Assembly: GCA_948664205.1 (NCBI GenBank)
Contig: CAPNDH010000007.1
Location: 1-35,461 of the forward strand
DNA: 35,461 nucleotides
Source of the DNA: an uncultured Clostridia bacterium
GTDB lineage: Bacteria > Bacillota > Clostridia > TANB77 > CAG-508
Direction: 5' to 3'
Positions 17,325 to 26,173 of this stretch are shown here, in pieces. Every line of letters starts with the position of its first letter. Positions within the stretch are counted from its first letter, which is position 1. Under the pieces are notes generated by a model that was not told the origin of the DNA, searched no databases, and saw only the letters and a list, made by a program, of their open reading frames with translations. The position numbers and the translations under genes were made by a program.

Positions 17325-17666
17325 ATGGATAATGAAAGCAAAAAAATGAAAGAGCTTGGATATAAAATAAATGGACTAAAACGGCAAGGAAAAAAGAAGG
17401 TAGAATGGAAACTTACAAATTCAGAAAGAAAATTTGTGGAAGAACTACTAGGAGAAGAAAAAGTAGTTCCATTTATATATCAAATACGTACAAAGAGTTT
17501 TAGCAATTTTAATAGCATAAAAAGCTCAATAATAAGAGAACTCCATTTTGCTAACAAGGCAGGCAAAAAAACAATAGGCCGGTCATTAAAAAAGCAAGAA
17601 ATGGAAGAATTAGACAGAAACAAAATAAAGTATCATCCAATAAAGTTCATAATTTATTTAAATTAA
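17325..17666 (+). CDS. Hypothetical protein, 113 residues
   Basis: GGAGG precedes the ATG at a good distance, and the gene has its own promoter and terminator, so it is likely real. The protein is basic (pI high, many Lys) with no membrane segment and no domain I recognise. It contains two in-frame CGG codons read as Arg (in LKRQG and IGRSL). Skipping a base at the second would run into a stop, so here CGG should be a normal triplet. Confidence 0.65.
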   Translation: MDNESKKMKELGYKINGLKRQGKKKVEWKLTNSERKFVEELLGEEKVVPFIYQIRTKSFSNFNSIKSSIIRELHFANKAGKKTIGRSLKKQEMEELDRNKIKYHPIKFIIYLN

Positions 17667-17719
17667 AAAACAACCAAAAAGACTTGTGAAAAATTTCACA
17701 AGTCTTTTTGGTTGTTTTA
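17666..17719. terminator. Long bidirectional terminator
   Basis: A perfect inverted repeat of about 25 bases (AAAACAACCAAAAAGACTTG and its complement) between convergent genes; it overlaps the stop codon of the leftward gene. Confidence 0.9.
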
Positions 17720-19156
17720 CTGAAACTTTGTTGTTAAAGTTTTTCTTAAACCATATGCATCAATACGATAGAAATAATCTCTTCCAAGAATTCCAACGTC
17801 TTTAGCATGTGTATCATGAACAACACGATTAGAATAAATATCTTTTTTCTTATTTGTACCATGATTTACAAGTACAAGTTTGATATGTTCAAAAGGAGTT
17901 AAAAATCCAATCAACTCATTTGCTTTAGCATGAGCAGACATTTCAGCAGTAAATAATACACAGGCAAGCTTCTGAACTCTTAAGCCACAGCAGTCAACTA
18001 TTTCTCCATGCTGGCAGTCATAAAGCCGTCTTCCCATTGTACCTTCAGCACAATATCCTGTAAAATGTATTACAACATTAGGATTTTTTAAATATTGAGG
18101 TATAAGAGTTCTACAAGGACCATTAGAGCCCATACCAGAAGTTGCAAGTAAAATGGAGCATTCATTGCTTTCAATTATAGAATTCCGCTCAGCTTTAGAA
18201 GAAATATAAGAAAAGTTTTCGGGTAAGAATTTTCTACATTCTTCTCTGTTATCAAGACCATCTCGTAAATATAATTCGGTATATTTAATAGCCAGTTTTC
18301 CATCAAGATATATAGGAATACTCTTATCAAGCTTACCTTCATCTTGCCATTTTTTTAATAAAAGCATTACTTCTTGAGAGCGACCTAATGAAAAAACTGG
18401 AATAAGTATCTTCTTTTTAGATGATACTGCATCTAAAATGTTTTTTTCAAACACATACTCAATATCTGTAGAATTCATGTCGCCGTAAGTAGATTCCTGA
18501 ATAATACTAACAGGCAATTGATGAACCCACTTTGGAAGAGGTTTTACATCAAAAAACATATTTTTATTGTTATAATCACCTGTAAATATTAAATTTATAT
18601 CGTCATAATGTTTATTAGAATAATCATGATACTTAATTTGCATTAAAATAATAACTGCACCAGGTAAATGACCATTCATAAAAAAAGTAACTTTAATGTT
18701 TTTGTCTTCATCAAGCCAAAAGCTTTTTTCAAAAGGGTGACCCTTCACATGTTTTAATGTTTCATCAACATCAGCCTCTGTATATAAAGGAGGTTGATTC
18801 AACATCTCAGAATTATTTTTTTCTACATTGCAATTATCCTGCAAAGCATAAGGAATTAACTTAGTAGCACTTTCTGACATATGAATATCACCACGATATC
18901 CATTTTTAACTAAATAAGGAAGGCAACCTATATGATCTGCATGAGTATGTGTTATCAATACATAGTCAATAGTAGAGGGATCAAAAGGTAAACTCTTATT
19001 AAGTTCAGAGTATTCAGATTCCTGATAAATACCAAAATCTACAAGAATTTTCTTTTTAGTGCCATTAGGAAATGTTATAGGAACAAGATTTCTTGAACCT
19101 GTTACTTCCTTGTTAAAAGCTATAACATCTACATAAGGCCGAGACGAATTACCCAT
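17717..19156 (-). CDS. Beta-CASP metallo-beta-lactamase (putative RNase)
   Basis: 479 residues. The metal motif HTHADHIG begins at His70, and the beta-CASP parts follow: IPVFSLGRSQEVM, LATSGMGSNGPC and FTGYCAEGTMGRRLYD. This places it with CPSF-73/RNase J-like RNA-processing hydrolases, closest to stand-alone bacterial beta-CASP proteins. I choose the ATG at 19156 because AAAGGAG lies 8 bases before it; a TTG 48 bases upstream has no ribosome binding site. It has at least three in-frame CGG codons as Arg, and its codon use is more balanced than that of native neighbours. It is divergent from the AAA-peptidase gene. Confidence 0.87.
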   Translation of the reverse strand: MGNSSRPYVDVIAFNKEVTGSRNLVPITFPNGTKKKILVDFGIYQESEYSELNKSLPFDPSTIDYVLITHTHADHIGCLPYLVKNGYRGDIHMSESATKLIPYALQDNCNVEKNNSEMLNQPPLYTEADVDETLKHVKGHPFEKSFWLDEDKNIKVTFFMNGHLPGAVIILMQIKYHDYSNKHYDDINLIFTGDYNNKNMFFDVKPLPKWVHQLPVSIIQESTYGDMNSTDIEYVFEKNILDAVSSKKKILIPVFSLGRSQEVMLLLKKWQDEGKLDKSIPIYLDGKLAIKYTELYLRDGLDNREECRKFLPENFSYISSKAERNSIIESNECSILLATSGMGSNGPCRTLIPQYLKNPNVVIHFTGYCAEGTMGRRLYDCQHGEIVDCCGLRVQKLACVLFTAEMSAHAKANELIGFLTPFEHIKLVLVNHGTNKKKDIYSNRVVHDTHAKDVGILGRDYFYRIDAYGLRKTLTTKFQ

Positions 19157-19281
19157 ATAAAAATCTCCTTTCGCAATAAAAATTTTTATTTGCTTCAATA
19201 TCAATTATGGAAACATTTTATCATGAATTTAACATAAATTCAATACTAAAATAAAAAATATTAAAAAAATGTAGAAAAATA

Positions 19282-19310
19282 TTGAAATTTGTATTTAAAC
19301 ATGATAGAAT
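19282..19310 (+). promoter_or_regulatory. Promoter of the AAA-peptidase gene
   Basis: TTGAAA (19282-19287), a 17-base spacer, then TAGAAT (19305-19310) with an extended TG. A leader of about 110 bases follows. Confidence 0.55.
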
Positions 19311-19425
19311 GTCGACATAAATTATAGTAGGAAAGGAGAAAAAAGAAAAAATTATTATATTTTGTAACTAAAAACAATGTGCAACATGAAAATAAATTTT
19401 AAAAAACAAAAGGAGGATTTTAGTT

Positions 19426-21063
19426 ATGAAAGGAAAAAAGAAAGATGTAGTTATTTGGCTTAATTATGAAGGAAGAACAATAGAAATTTCAGCTAATGAA
19501 CTTCAGCAAACAATTCAAAAGGCAAAGTTTAAACCTGATGTAGAAGAAATATGTTTAAGATTCAATATAAAGGGTGAAATACTTGACATTCCGGTTAAAA
19601 TTTCTGATATGAGAAAAGCTATTAAACAGGCAATATTAGTTAAAAAGTTAGTACCAAATTCCTTGACAGAATACTTGGAAGATATAACACAAAAATTAAT
19701 GATGAAACCTATTATGCCAATAGCAAAAAGAGAGCATGAACTTGAAAAAGTATGGTTTTACATTTCTCAAAAGGTAAGAAACAATGTATTTCTTACAGGA
19801 GAGATTGATGTAGGAAAAACTGCAATTGCACATGAAATAACACGGCAGATTTCTACTAATGAATGCCCTAAAGAGTTTTATGAAAAACGAGTATTGTTAT
19901 TAAGACCTGAAAAGTTATTAAACATAAAAAGTGATAGAATTTATGAAAGCACAGTAAGAAAATTAATGAACTTTTTGGTTGAAAACAGGAAGAGTATAGT
20001 ATTATATATTGATAATGCATTTTTTATGATAACAGATGAACTTTTAATTATGATGTTATATGCATGTATAAAGAAATATAATATTCCGATGATTGCAACT
20101 ATAAATTCAGAGTACTATGATAGATACTTTTTTGAGAATACAAGTATTTCAAAATACTTAAATGAAGTTTATGTAAAAGAGCCTGAAATGGAAAATATAA
20201 AGTCAATGATTGAAAGCCACTTAAGACTTTTCGAAAATAGGTATAAAGTTAAATGCACTGAAGAAGCAATTAAATTTGGAATTTATACAGCATGTCTTTC
20301 TGAATCATCTTCTTCAGAGCCAGGAAATGTAATAAGCATTTTCGAAAAAGCATTTCGTGAAGCTAGAAGAAAAGGCAAAAAAGAAGTGGATAAAGAATGT
20401 ATATTAAGTTGTTATAACACATATCTTGAAAATTATGAAAATACACCTGAGAAAGAAAAAAGAGCAACTTCATATCATGAAACAGGACATTATATTGTTC
20501 AAGTTATGTGCCAACATCGAAGTGATGTTAAAATATCGTGTGTATCGATATTGCCAATGATGTGGTGGGCAGGAGTAACTATGTCATATTATGACATAAA
20601 AGAGTATGCAATAAGGTCAAAAGAATATTTTATAGATCAAATAGCAATGTCATTAGGAGGCAGAATAGCTGAAAAGAGAGTTATTAATACAAACTCAACA
20701 GGAGCATCGAATGATTTAGAAAAAGTGAATGCTTATGCAAAAGCTGTTGTAATGAGATGGGGATTTTCAGATAAAGAGGGTAATAAAAACAGAAGTTATG
20801 ATTATGAAGATTATTTCCTTATGCCTGAAAGCAAAAAAGAACTAATTGACAAAGAAATTCAGGAGTTGATTGATGCTGGAATGAAAAGGGCAGAAGAAAT
20901 TATTAGTAAAAATGAAGGACTTCTTAAAGTAATTGCTGAAAGACTTCTGGTAGAAGAAATTCTTACAGGTGAGGAACTCGAGCAAATCTGTAAAGAATAT
21001 GAAGAGGGTGTTACAACTAAAGAAGTTGAAGAAACAACTGAAACACCTGAAGAAACCGAATAA
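19426..21063 (+). CDS. Clp-like AAA+ domain fused to FtsH-type M41 peptidase
   Basis: 545 residues in three parts. Residues about 1-85 are an N-terminal region of unknown fold. Residues 95-340 are an AAA+ module resembling the first ATPase of ClpA/ClpB (Walker A GEIDVGKT, 125-132; sensor-1 ATIN). The Walker B is IDN, with Asn197 in place of the catalytic Glu, and the usual arginine-finger position reads ISKYL. Residues 345-520 are an M41 peptidase with HETGH (351-355) and the FtsH motif TGASNDL (Asp430). No membrane helix is visible, unlike FtsH. The ATPase may be inactive or slow while the protease site is intact. Codon use is balanced, with one in-frame CGG as Arg. AAAGGAGG precedes the ATG. 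Confidence 0.82.
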   Translation: MKGKKKDVVIWLNYEGRTIEISANELQQTIQKAKFKPDVEEICLRFNIKGEILDIPVKISDMRKAIKQAILVKKLVPNSLTEYLEDITQKLMMKPIMPIAKREHELEKVWFYISQKVRNNVFLTGEIDVGKTAIAHEITRQISTNECPKEFYEKRVLLLRPEKLLNIKSDRIYESTVRKLMNFLVENRKSIVLYIDNAFFMITDELLIMMLYACIKKYNIPMIATINSEYYDRYFFENTSISKYLNEVYVKEPEMENIKSMIESHLRLFENRYKVKCTEEAIKFGIYTACLSESSSSEPGNVISIFEKAFREARRKGKKEVDKECILSCYNTYLENYENTPEKEKRATSYHETGHYIVQVMCQHRSDVKISCVSILPMMWWAGVTMSYYDIKEYAIRSKEYFIDQIAMSLGGRIAEKRVINTNSTGASNDLEKVNAYAKAVVMRWGFSDKEGNKNRSYDYEDYFLMPESKKELIDKEIQELIDAGMKRAEEIISKNEGLLKVIAERLLVEEILTGEELEQICKEYEEGVTTKEVEETTETPEETE

Positions 21064-21077
21064 TAATTTTTCTTAAA

Positions 21078-21112
21078 AAAGAGGATACAGTTAATATTGT
21101 ATCCTCTTTCTC
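21078..21112 (+). terminator. Terminator of the AAA-peptidase gene
   Basis: AAAGAGGATACA pairs with TGTATCCTCTTT around a short loop. Confidence 0.8.
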
Positions 21113-21113
21113 T

Positions 21114-21208
21114 GTCCATTCGGGACGTTGCTCTGCATATTCCATTCGTAACTCGCTTTGCTCGAACGACTGGAAAATCCTAATGGGTAATCTGTCCCTT
21201 TTGGACAT
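21114..21208. repeat. Imperfect inverted repeat with TGTCC / GGACA ends
   Basis: TGTCCATTCGGGAC at the left end is matched in inverted form by GTCCCTTTTGGACA at the right end, 11 of 14 positions. The middle is GC-richer than its surroundings. This may be another small non-coding element. Confidence 0.4.
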
Positions 21209-21209
21209 C

Positions 21210-21238
21210 TTGACTTAAAATGAATATAAATATATAAT
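21210..21238 (+). promoter_or_regulatory. Promoter of the aldolase gene
   Basis: TTGACT (21210-21215), a 17-base spacer and TATAAT (21233-21238). Because the -10 ends at 21238, an ATG at 21239 cannot be the start, which supports the downstream one. Confidence 0.75.
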
Positions 21239-21271
21239 ATGCAAAGAATAAAAACAAGGGAGGAAAAAGTA

Positions 21272-22201
21272 ATGTTAGTAACAACAAAAGAAATGTTTGA
21301 AAAATCAATGAAAGAGCACTTTGCTATAGGTGCATTTAATGTAAATAATATGGAAATAATACAAGGAATTGTAGATGCAGCATCTGAAGAAAAATCACCA
21401 GTTATTCTTCAAGCTTCATCTAGTGCAATAAAATATGCAAGAATAAATTATTTAATGAAAATGGTAGAAGCAGCAGTAGAAGAACACCCAGAAGTACCAG
21501 TAGCACTTCATTTAGACCATGGACCAGATTTTGAAACATGTAAAATGTGTGTTGATAGCGGTTTTACATCAGTTATGTTTGATGGTTCAAAATATGACTT
21601 TGAAGAAAATATAAGACTAACTAAAGAAGTTGTAGATTATGCACATGCTCATGGGGTAGTAGTAGAAGCAGAACTTGGAAAATTAGCGGGAATAGAAGAT
21701 GATGTAAATGTAGAAGCAAGCGATGCAATGTATACCGACCCAGAACAAGCAAAAGAATTTGTAGAAAGAACAGGATGTGACTCTTTAGCAATAGCAATAG
21801 GAACAAGCCATGGAGCATACAAATTCAAAGGAGAAGCAAAATTAAGATTTGATATATTAGCAAAAATAAAAGAATTAATACCAAACACACCAATAGTATT
21901 ACATGGAGCTTCAACAGTAATACCAGAATTAGTAGAAATGTGCAACAAATATGGTGGAGATATACCAGGAGCAAAAGGTGTCCCAGATGAAATATTAAAT
22001 GAAGCAAGTAAAAAAGGTGTATCAAAAATAAATGTAGATACAGACTTACGATTAGCAATGACAGCACAAATAAGAAAAGTATTTACAGAAGAACCATCAA
22101 GCTTTGACCCAAGAAAATACCTAACACCTGCAAGAGAAGAAGTAAAAAACACAGTAAAGCATAAAATAAAAGATGTATTTGGTTCAGCTAATAAATTATA
22201 A
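21272..22201 (+). CDS. fba: Class II fructose-bisphosphate aldolase
   Basis: 309 residues, the usual length. Zinc-binding residues lie in LHLDHG, in TSHGAYKF and in VLHGAS, and the NVDTD motif near the C-terminus is present. It splits fructose-1,6-bisphosphate into dihydroxyacetone phosphate and glyceraldehyde-3-phosphate in glycolysis. I use the ATG at 21272, which follows GGGAGG at the right distance, instead of the in-frame ATG 33 bases upstream that precedes the transcription start. It is monocistronic. Confidence 0.95.
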   Translation: MLVTTKEMFEKSMKEHFAIGAFNVNNMEIIQGIVDAASEEKSPVILQASSSAIKYARINYLMKMVEAAVEEHPEVPVALHLDHGPDFETCKMCVDSGFTSVMFDGSKYDFEENIRLTKEVVDYAHAHGVVVEAELGKLAGIEDDVNVEASDAMYTDPEQAKEFVERTGCDSLAIAIGTSHGAYKFKGEAKLRFDILAKIKELIPNTPIVLHGASTVIPELVEMCNKYGGDIPGAKGVPDEILNEASKKGVSKINVDTDLRLAMTAQIRKVFTEEPSSFDPRKYLTPAREEVKNTVKHKIKDVFGSANKL

Positions 22202-22208
22202 AATTATT

Positions 22209-22285
22209 GTAGGGGCGATTATTTCTTAGCTCTTCGAGCGAATAGCGAGTTAGAGATAAGTTATGCGTTAGCTTAATCGCCCGCA
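22209..22285. repeat. GTAGGGGC-family hairpin with long loop
   Basis: GTAGGGGCGATTA at the left pairs with TAATCGCCCGC at the right; the loop of about 50 bases contains its own CTCTTCGAG-type palindromes. Confidence 0.6.
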
Positions 22286-22327
22286 ATTCCAGCGAAATTG
22301 CTTATAAATAAATTTTATTATGTTGAA

Positions 22328-22432
22328 TGTAGGTTAGAGAAAGTTGGAAGTTGGAGGTTAGAATTTATAGGGTAAATGCTTCGAAGAAATTACCCCAAAA
22401 TCCAACCTCCAACTTCTAACTTCCAACCTCCA
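22328..22432. repeat. Inverted repeat of TTGGAAGTTGGAGG type
   Basis: GTTGGAAGTTGGAGGTTAGA and, inverted, TCTAACTTCCAACCTCC enclose about 55 bases. The arms are built of a repeating 7-base unit (GGAAGTT / GGAGGTT). Confidence 0.6.
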
Positions 22433-22434
22433 TT

Positions 22435-22623
22435 TTAATGCATCCAAACAGCAATATTACTAAATATTATGCAAAAAACACTAAAAGCGACTACACTTGC
22501 ACCACCAAAAATATTTTTTTCATTTTTAATTTCATAAATAGAATATACAATACTTTCTATTAATATATATATTGAAAATAATAAAAACAAAATATGATAT
22601 ACAATATTTAACATATAAACCAT
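22435..22623 (-). CDS. Small membrane protein of the ger cluster
   Basis: 62 residues with two hydrophobic helices (about 6-28 and 40-59). It lies 12 bases downstream of gerAC on the same strand, so it is probably cotranscribed. A second ATG three codons in is better placed relative to AGAGG, so the true protein may be 59 residues. Small membrane proteins are sometimes accessory members of germinant receptor operons; that role is inferred from position only. Confidence 0.65.
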   Translation of the reverse strand: MVYMLNIVYHILFLLFSIYILIESIVYSIYEIKNEKNIFGGASVVAFSVFCIIFSNIAVWMH

Positions 22624-22635
22624 CCTCTTAGAATT

Positions 22636-23889
22636 TTAAGTTTCTGTAATTAAGAAACCAGATTTTATATTAACAGTGCTATTTACAGTAAAAAAAGAGT
22701 TTTGATAATTTTCTTGCCAATTAAATTCATCAAGTTCTTGTTTAGTTAAAAATTTAGATAAAATACTTCTTCCAAAACCATTAATGTCAGAATTAAAAGA
22801 TTTAGATGTTTTATATAAATAATTTTGCATTTGCAATTTTATATATTCTCCTGCAGAAGAAGAGATTTCCTCTAAAATAGTAGAATCTAAATAATTGCTA
22901 TTATCCTTCATAGAGTAAATTCTCCCATCAAATTTGCAGTCAACAGTAATATAGGGAGTACCATTTATTATATCTACTTTTGGTTTTGTATTATTATTAT
23001 GATATAAATATAAATCTAAATAATTTTCTTCATCTTGTGGATCAACAATAGTAATTAGAAATCCATCAACTTGATTATTTATAATAGAAAAACATACTGT
23101 TTCAATAGCATTTAGTTCACCAACTAATTTATCTTCTTTAAATACTGCTAAGCCAATATTTTCTGCACCTCTTTTTCCAGAAATGCTACTCTCATTAGAT
23201 TTAATATTTCCAGCATTTAAAGGGTCTTCTGAAGAATATTGTTTTAAATTATTATCATCTTCTTCAACCATTCCTCCAAGTATTGCATAAGGCTGACAAG
23301 AATTACAAGTTAAACCATTATAAAAGTCACCAATAGTGCTATTTGTAGTATAACCAGTATATTTACTAGAGTTAGGGAATATCTCATAATACTTAGTTGG
23401 CAAACTTTCTATACTAGGTTTTGAATTTTCAATATAGTATTTAGCATCAGTTTTACTAACTACAATATTAGTAGAAGGTCTAATTTGAATATTATTTATT
23501 AAAGTATAAATTTTATTTCCAATACCTTCTACTGCAACCTCTTCAGAAAATACAATTAATTTGCAATGTGATAAATTAATTTCTTTTCCAATATAACTAT
23601 TCATTAAATTAATTGCAGAATTTATAGAACTTGTTTCAACAGTATTAATAATAGCTGTATTTTGTTCAGAAGAACCATCCTTTGATACAGAAGAAGGTTT
23701 AGCTATTTGAAAACTTATTTTTAAATTATTCCCAGTATCACCTTTATCAATACCAATTGCAATTACAAAAGCCAAATTATCAATGCTAAAAGAAGTATAT
23801 GAAGATGAAAATGCAAGTAATAATAAAAGAATAATTACTGCAATAAATATGTTTCTAATTAATTTATTTACTTTAATTATAATAATCAC
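22636..23889 (-). CDS. gerAC: Ger(x)C family spore germination protein
   Basis: 417 residues: a hydrophobic N-terminus (about 10-30), then the two-domain GerAC body with motifs IDNLAFVIAIGID and LVVGELNAIE-like (EDKLVGELNAIETVCF) segments, and a C-terminal domain ending in FFTVNSTVNIKSGFLITET. GerAC is the exposed subunit of germinant receptors and is normally a lipoprotein. The usual lipobox cysteine after the N-terminal helix is not evident here (LLLAFSSSYTS), which is odd. The GTG start has a poorly spaced AGTAGG, so the start may be a few codons off. It follows gerAB on the same strand. Confidence 0.85.
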   Translation of the reverse strand: MIIIIKVNKLIRNIFIAVIILLLLLAFSSSYTSFSIDNLAFVIAIGIDKGDTGNNLKISFQIAKPSSVSKDGSSEQNTAIINTVETSSINSAINLMNSYIGKEINLSHCKLIVFSEEVAVEGIGNKIYTLINNIQIRPSTNIVVSKTDAKYYIENSKPSIESLPTKYYEIFPNSSKYTGYTTNSTIGDFYNGLTCNSCQPYAILGGMVEEDDNNLKQYSSEDPLNAGNIKSNESSISGKRGAENIGLAVFKEDKLVGELNAIETVCFSIINNQVDGFLITIVDPQDEENYLDLYLYHNNNTKPKVDIINGTPYITVDCKFDGRIYSMKDNSNYLDSTILEEISSSAGEYIKLQMQNYLYKTSKSFNSDINGFGRSILSKFLTKQELDEFNWQENYQNSFFTVNSTVNIKSGFLITET

Positions 23890-23961
23890 CTACTTAAAAA
23901 TATTATACAAATATATTTTCCAAATAATAATTTTAATATACAAATTTAAATAATTTTAAAT

Positions 23962-24019
23962 TACTGTAGGGGCTAAATTGGTAAGGAATACATCTTGGGA
24001 AATACCGAATTTCGCCCTT
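23962..24019. repeat. GTAGGGGC...GCCCTTTA repeat, copy 1
   Basis: It starts GTAGGGGCTAA, contains GGAATAC and GAAATACCGAATT, and ends GCCCTTTA. A close copy is at 29838-29892. Confidence 0.6.
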
Positions 24020-24045
24020 TAACTAATTAAATTATTAGTATAAAT

Positions 24046-25150
24046 TTAGTTTCTTCTTTCTTTTCGTCTTTTTATATTAGCAAATATGAGCAGTAATAAA
24101 CAAAATGCATAACTAAAACCTAATATAATATACTTATAAATATTTGCTTCATAATATTTTACATTTGCATAGTTTTTAGGTAATAATGCAATACCGAGTA
24201 TCAAAATAGAAAAAGGATAAGCAAGTATTTTAGTATTCTTAATATTAGTAATTTTTTTGAAAATTAGCATTGAAAACCTAACTACTATACTTAAATAACA
24301 AGCAAAAACTAGCATCCAAATTAGTAAAAATATAGACTCTAACCTTACAAAAAAAGTACCAATCTCAATATATCTTGCAGCAAAATATAAAGGTAATATT
24401 TCATCTTCAGATACGAAAAATGAAAACATAAACAATATTACAGAAACAGTAAGTATTATATATATAGCAAATATTACAACAGAAGTAATTGCTACTTTTT
24501 TAAAGTTTTCTGGCTTTTTTAATAAAGGTGGTAAGAAGTATAAAAAAGCTATACCAGAAAAAGAATAAATATTTCCAATTCCTAAAATAAAAGTATTAAC
24601 AAACCCATTTCCTAAAATAGGAAAAACTCTAGTAAAAGAGAAACTTTTTATATTAGAAGCGAAAAGAAATATAATACTAAATAGCATTATAGGAATAATA
24701 ATTAAGTTAGTTTTTAAAGTTGCAGTAAATTCTAATTTACTTGTAATTGCAATACATATAATAAACAACAGAATTACAAAAAATACATCTGTCATGGGGT
24801 AATATACTATTTCAATTGCTTCACAAAACTCTCTAAGTAAAACACTACAGCTTATAGTAAAATAAGATATAAAAAAAATACCTAATATTTTTTTAAAAAT
24901 TGGACCTCCTAAATACTCAGAAATATCTAATATATCTGAGCCGAGGAAAGTTTTTAAATAATTTAACTACAATAAATATAACACCTAATAAAACAAGACT
25001 TACAAAAACTAAATTTAGCAAAATAGAGCATTTTATATCAGAAAGTAAGTTTCTAGGAACAGATAAAATAGTATGTGTTATAGAAATTGTAAGAATAAGA
25101 GCAATCGCTTCTTTAGTTCCAATTTTTGAATCGTTCATGAGAAAATCCAT
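24046..25150 (-). CDS. gerAB: GerAB family spore germination permease, +1 shift at CGGC
   Basis: It belongs to the amino acid permease-like spore germination family. The zero frame from ATG 25150 stops at 24917 after 77 residues, just past FKNFP. Reading on without the C at 24943 gives GSDILDISEYLGGPIFKKI and a continuous membrane protein to 24046, with LLREFCEAIEIVYYP before MTDVFFVILL. The full product is 367 residues, the standard GerAB length with about ten membrane helices. The N-terminal SKIGTKEAIALILTI is typical. Glycine is expected after Pro69. GerAB is thought to be the germinant-sensing subunit, acting with GerAA and GerAC; no gerAA is in the window. An ATG at 24795 is an internal Met, not a start. 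Confidence 0.83.
24940..24943 (-). other. +1 frameshift site CGGC (Gly expected) in gerAB
   Basis: The coding strand reads TTT CCT C GGC TCA GAT. Zero-frame reading stops nine codons on; treating CGGC as Gly restores the conserved GSDILDISEYLG stretch. Confidence 0.78.
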
Positions 25151-25166
25151 CCTTTTTTATATCATG

Positions 25167-25269
25167 TTACTATTCACAGATATGATAACTAGAAGTCAGT
25201 GCAGGATGTTTAATATATATTAAATATCCGTTGTAGGACATATACAAATTTATAAACTGTGAATAGTAA
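25167..25269. repeat. Inverted repeat with TTACTATTCACAG ends
   Basis: TTACTATTCACAG (25167-25179) and CTGTGAATAGTAA (25257-25269) are perfect inverted arms. The right part (GGACATATACAAATTT, AAACTGTGAATA) resembles the half copy at 2911, so this may be a diverged member of that family. Confidence 0.55.
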
Positions 25270-25309
25270 CTATATCATTTACTAAAATAGGAAAATTTAT
25301 ACAAAACTA

Positions 25310-25338
25310 TTGAAACATTATGTAATTTATGATAAAAT
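25310..25338 (+). promoter_or_regulatory. Promoter for the small gene at 25404
   Basis: TTGAAA (25310-25315), a 17-base spacer and TAAAAT (25333-25338) with an extended TG. Confidence 0.55.
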
Positions 25339-25403
25339 ACTCACATAAAACTAGTAAAATTGCCTACTAAATTTTAGTAGAGAGAAAGTCAAGAGGACAA
25401 AAT

Positions 25404-25685
25404 ATGCAGATTTATGAAACCAACCAAATCGATGTTAGGCTAAAGTATGACATTGTTGATGGTGTAACAAGTGGAGAGATTTATTTAAAAACAGAAGAAG
25501 GAGATAAAGAAAAAGAATTGTGGATAGGAAGTATAACAGAAGGACCTAAAGGCACTTGTAAGATAAATGTCATAAAGAAATTTGCATATGACAGCGATAT
25601 AAAGGAAGACTTGAAAAAATTAAAACCCGAAATCGTAAGCTTCATAAATATGTGGCACGAAAGAGCCAGTAGGGGATACTGCTAA
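25404..25685 (+). CDS. Hypothetical protein, 93 residues
   Basis: A soluble acidic protein starting at ATG after AGAGGA, with its own promoter and terminator. It begins with a beta-rich half (IDVRLKYDIVDGVTSGEIYL) and ends in a helix with IVSFINMWHERASRGYC. I recognise no domain. Being monocistronic with good signals makes it a real gene. Confidence 0.7.
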   Translation: MQIYETNQIDVRLKYDIVDGVTSGEIYLKTEEGDKEKELWIGSITEGPKGTCKINVIKKFAYDSDIKEDLKKLKPEIVSFINMWHERASRGYC

Positions 25686-25702
25686 AATAATTAAAGGAAA
25701 AG

Positions 25703-25734
25703 AAACGGTGTAGTTTACAACTGCACCGTTTTTT
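25703..25734 (+). terminator. Terminator after the 93-residue gene
   Basis: AAACGGTGTAGTT pairs with AACTGCACCGTTT (one wobble), then a T run. Confidence 0.85.
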
Positions 25735-25903
25735 ACTATTATATTATAAGAACAGTACACTACTTTACTTTAAGATTGTAATAGCTTATATTAAAAATGA
25801 ATAGTTATAAAAATTTACCTAATTAAATCCTTTTTTTATATGAAATATTTAAATTAGTGAATAGTTAAATTCGCACTTGTGGAACATTTATTTATAGAAA
25901 CTA

Positions 25904-25945
25904 ACCAAAAAGGAGATTATCATTCGATATATCTCCTTTTGGTAA
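25904..25945 (-). terminator. Terminator of the leftward small gene
   Basis: ACCAAAAAGGAGAT and ATCTCCTTTTGGT form a hairpin just beyond the stop of the gene at 25970. Confidence 0.55.
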
Positions 25946-25969
25946 ATTATTTGGATTGTAAGAGTTATC

Positions 25970-26173
25970 TCAAAATTTTCCTCTTCTTTTCATTTCTGCT
26001 CTTAAATCAAAATAAAATTTTGTTTTAGGATTGTTAAGATCCGTATCGTCTACTTTTGCAGCCAAATGTTCTTGGACCATATAGTCTCCATATCCAAGAA
26101 TTTCAGCAAGAGCTGTTCCTTCAACATTAAAATATTTCTTTAGTCCTTCCCGAATTTCTTTGTTAGTCATCAT
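25970..26173 (-). CDS. Hypothetical protein, 67 residues
   Basis: It starts at ATG with AGGGAGAG at good spacing. The sequence NKEIREGLKKYFNVEGTALAEILGYGDYMVQEHLAAKV suggests a small helical protein, perhaps DNA-binding, but no helix-turn-helix can be assigned with confidence. It ends in a basic EMKRRGKF tail. Confidence 0.65.
   Translation of the reverse strand: MMTNKEIREGLKKYFNVEGTALAEILGYGDYMVQEHLAAKVDDTDLNNPKTKFYFDLRAEMKRRGKF

Noticed and set aside
24046..24795. Separate 249-residue membrane protein starting MTDVFFVILL
   Set aside because: The frame is open upstream with conserved GerAB sequence back to the CGGC site; the ATG has no ribosome binding site.
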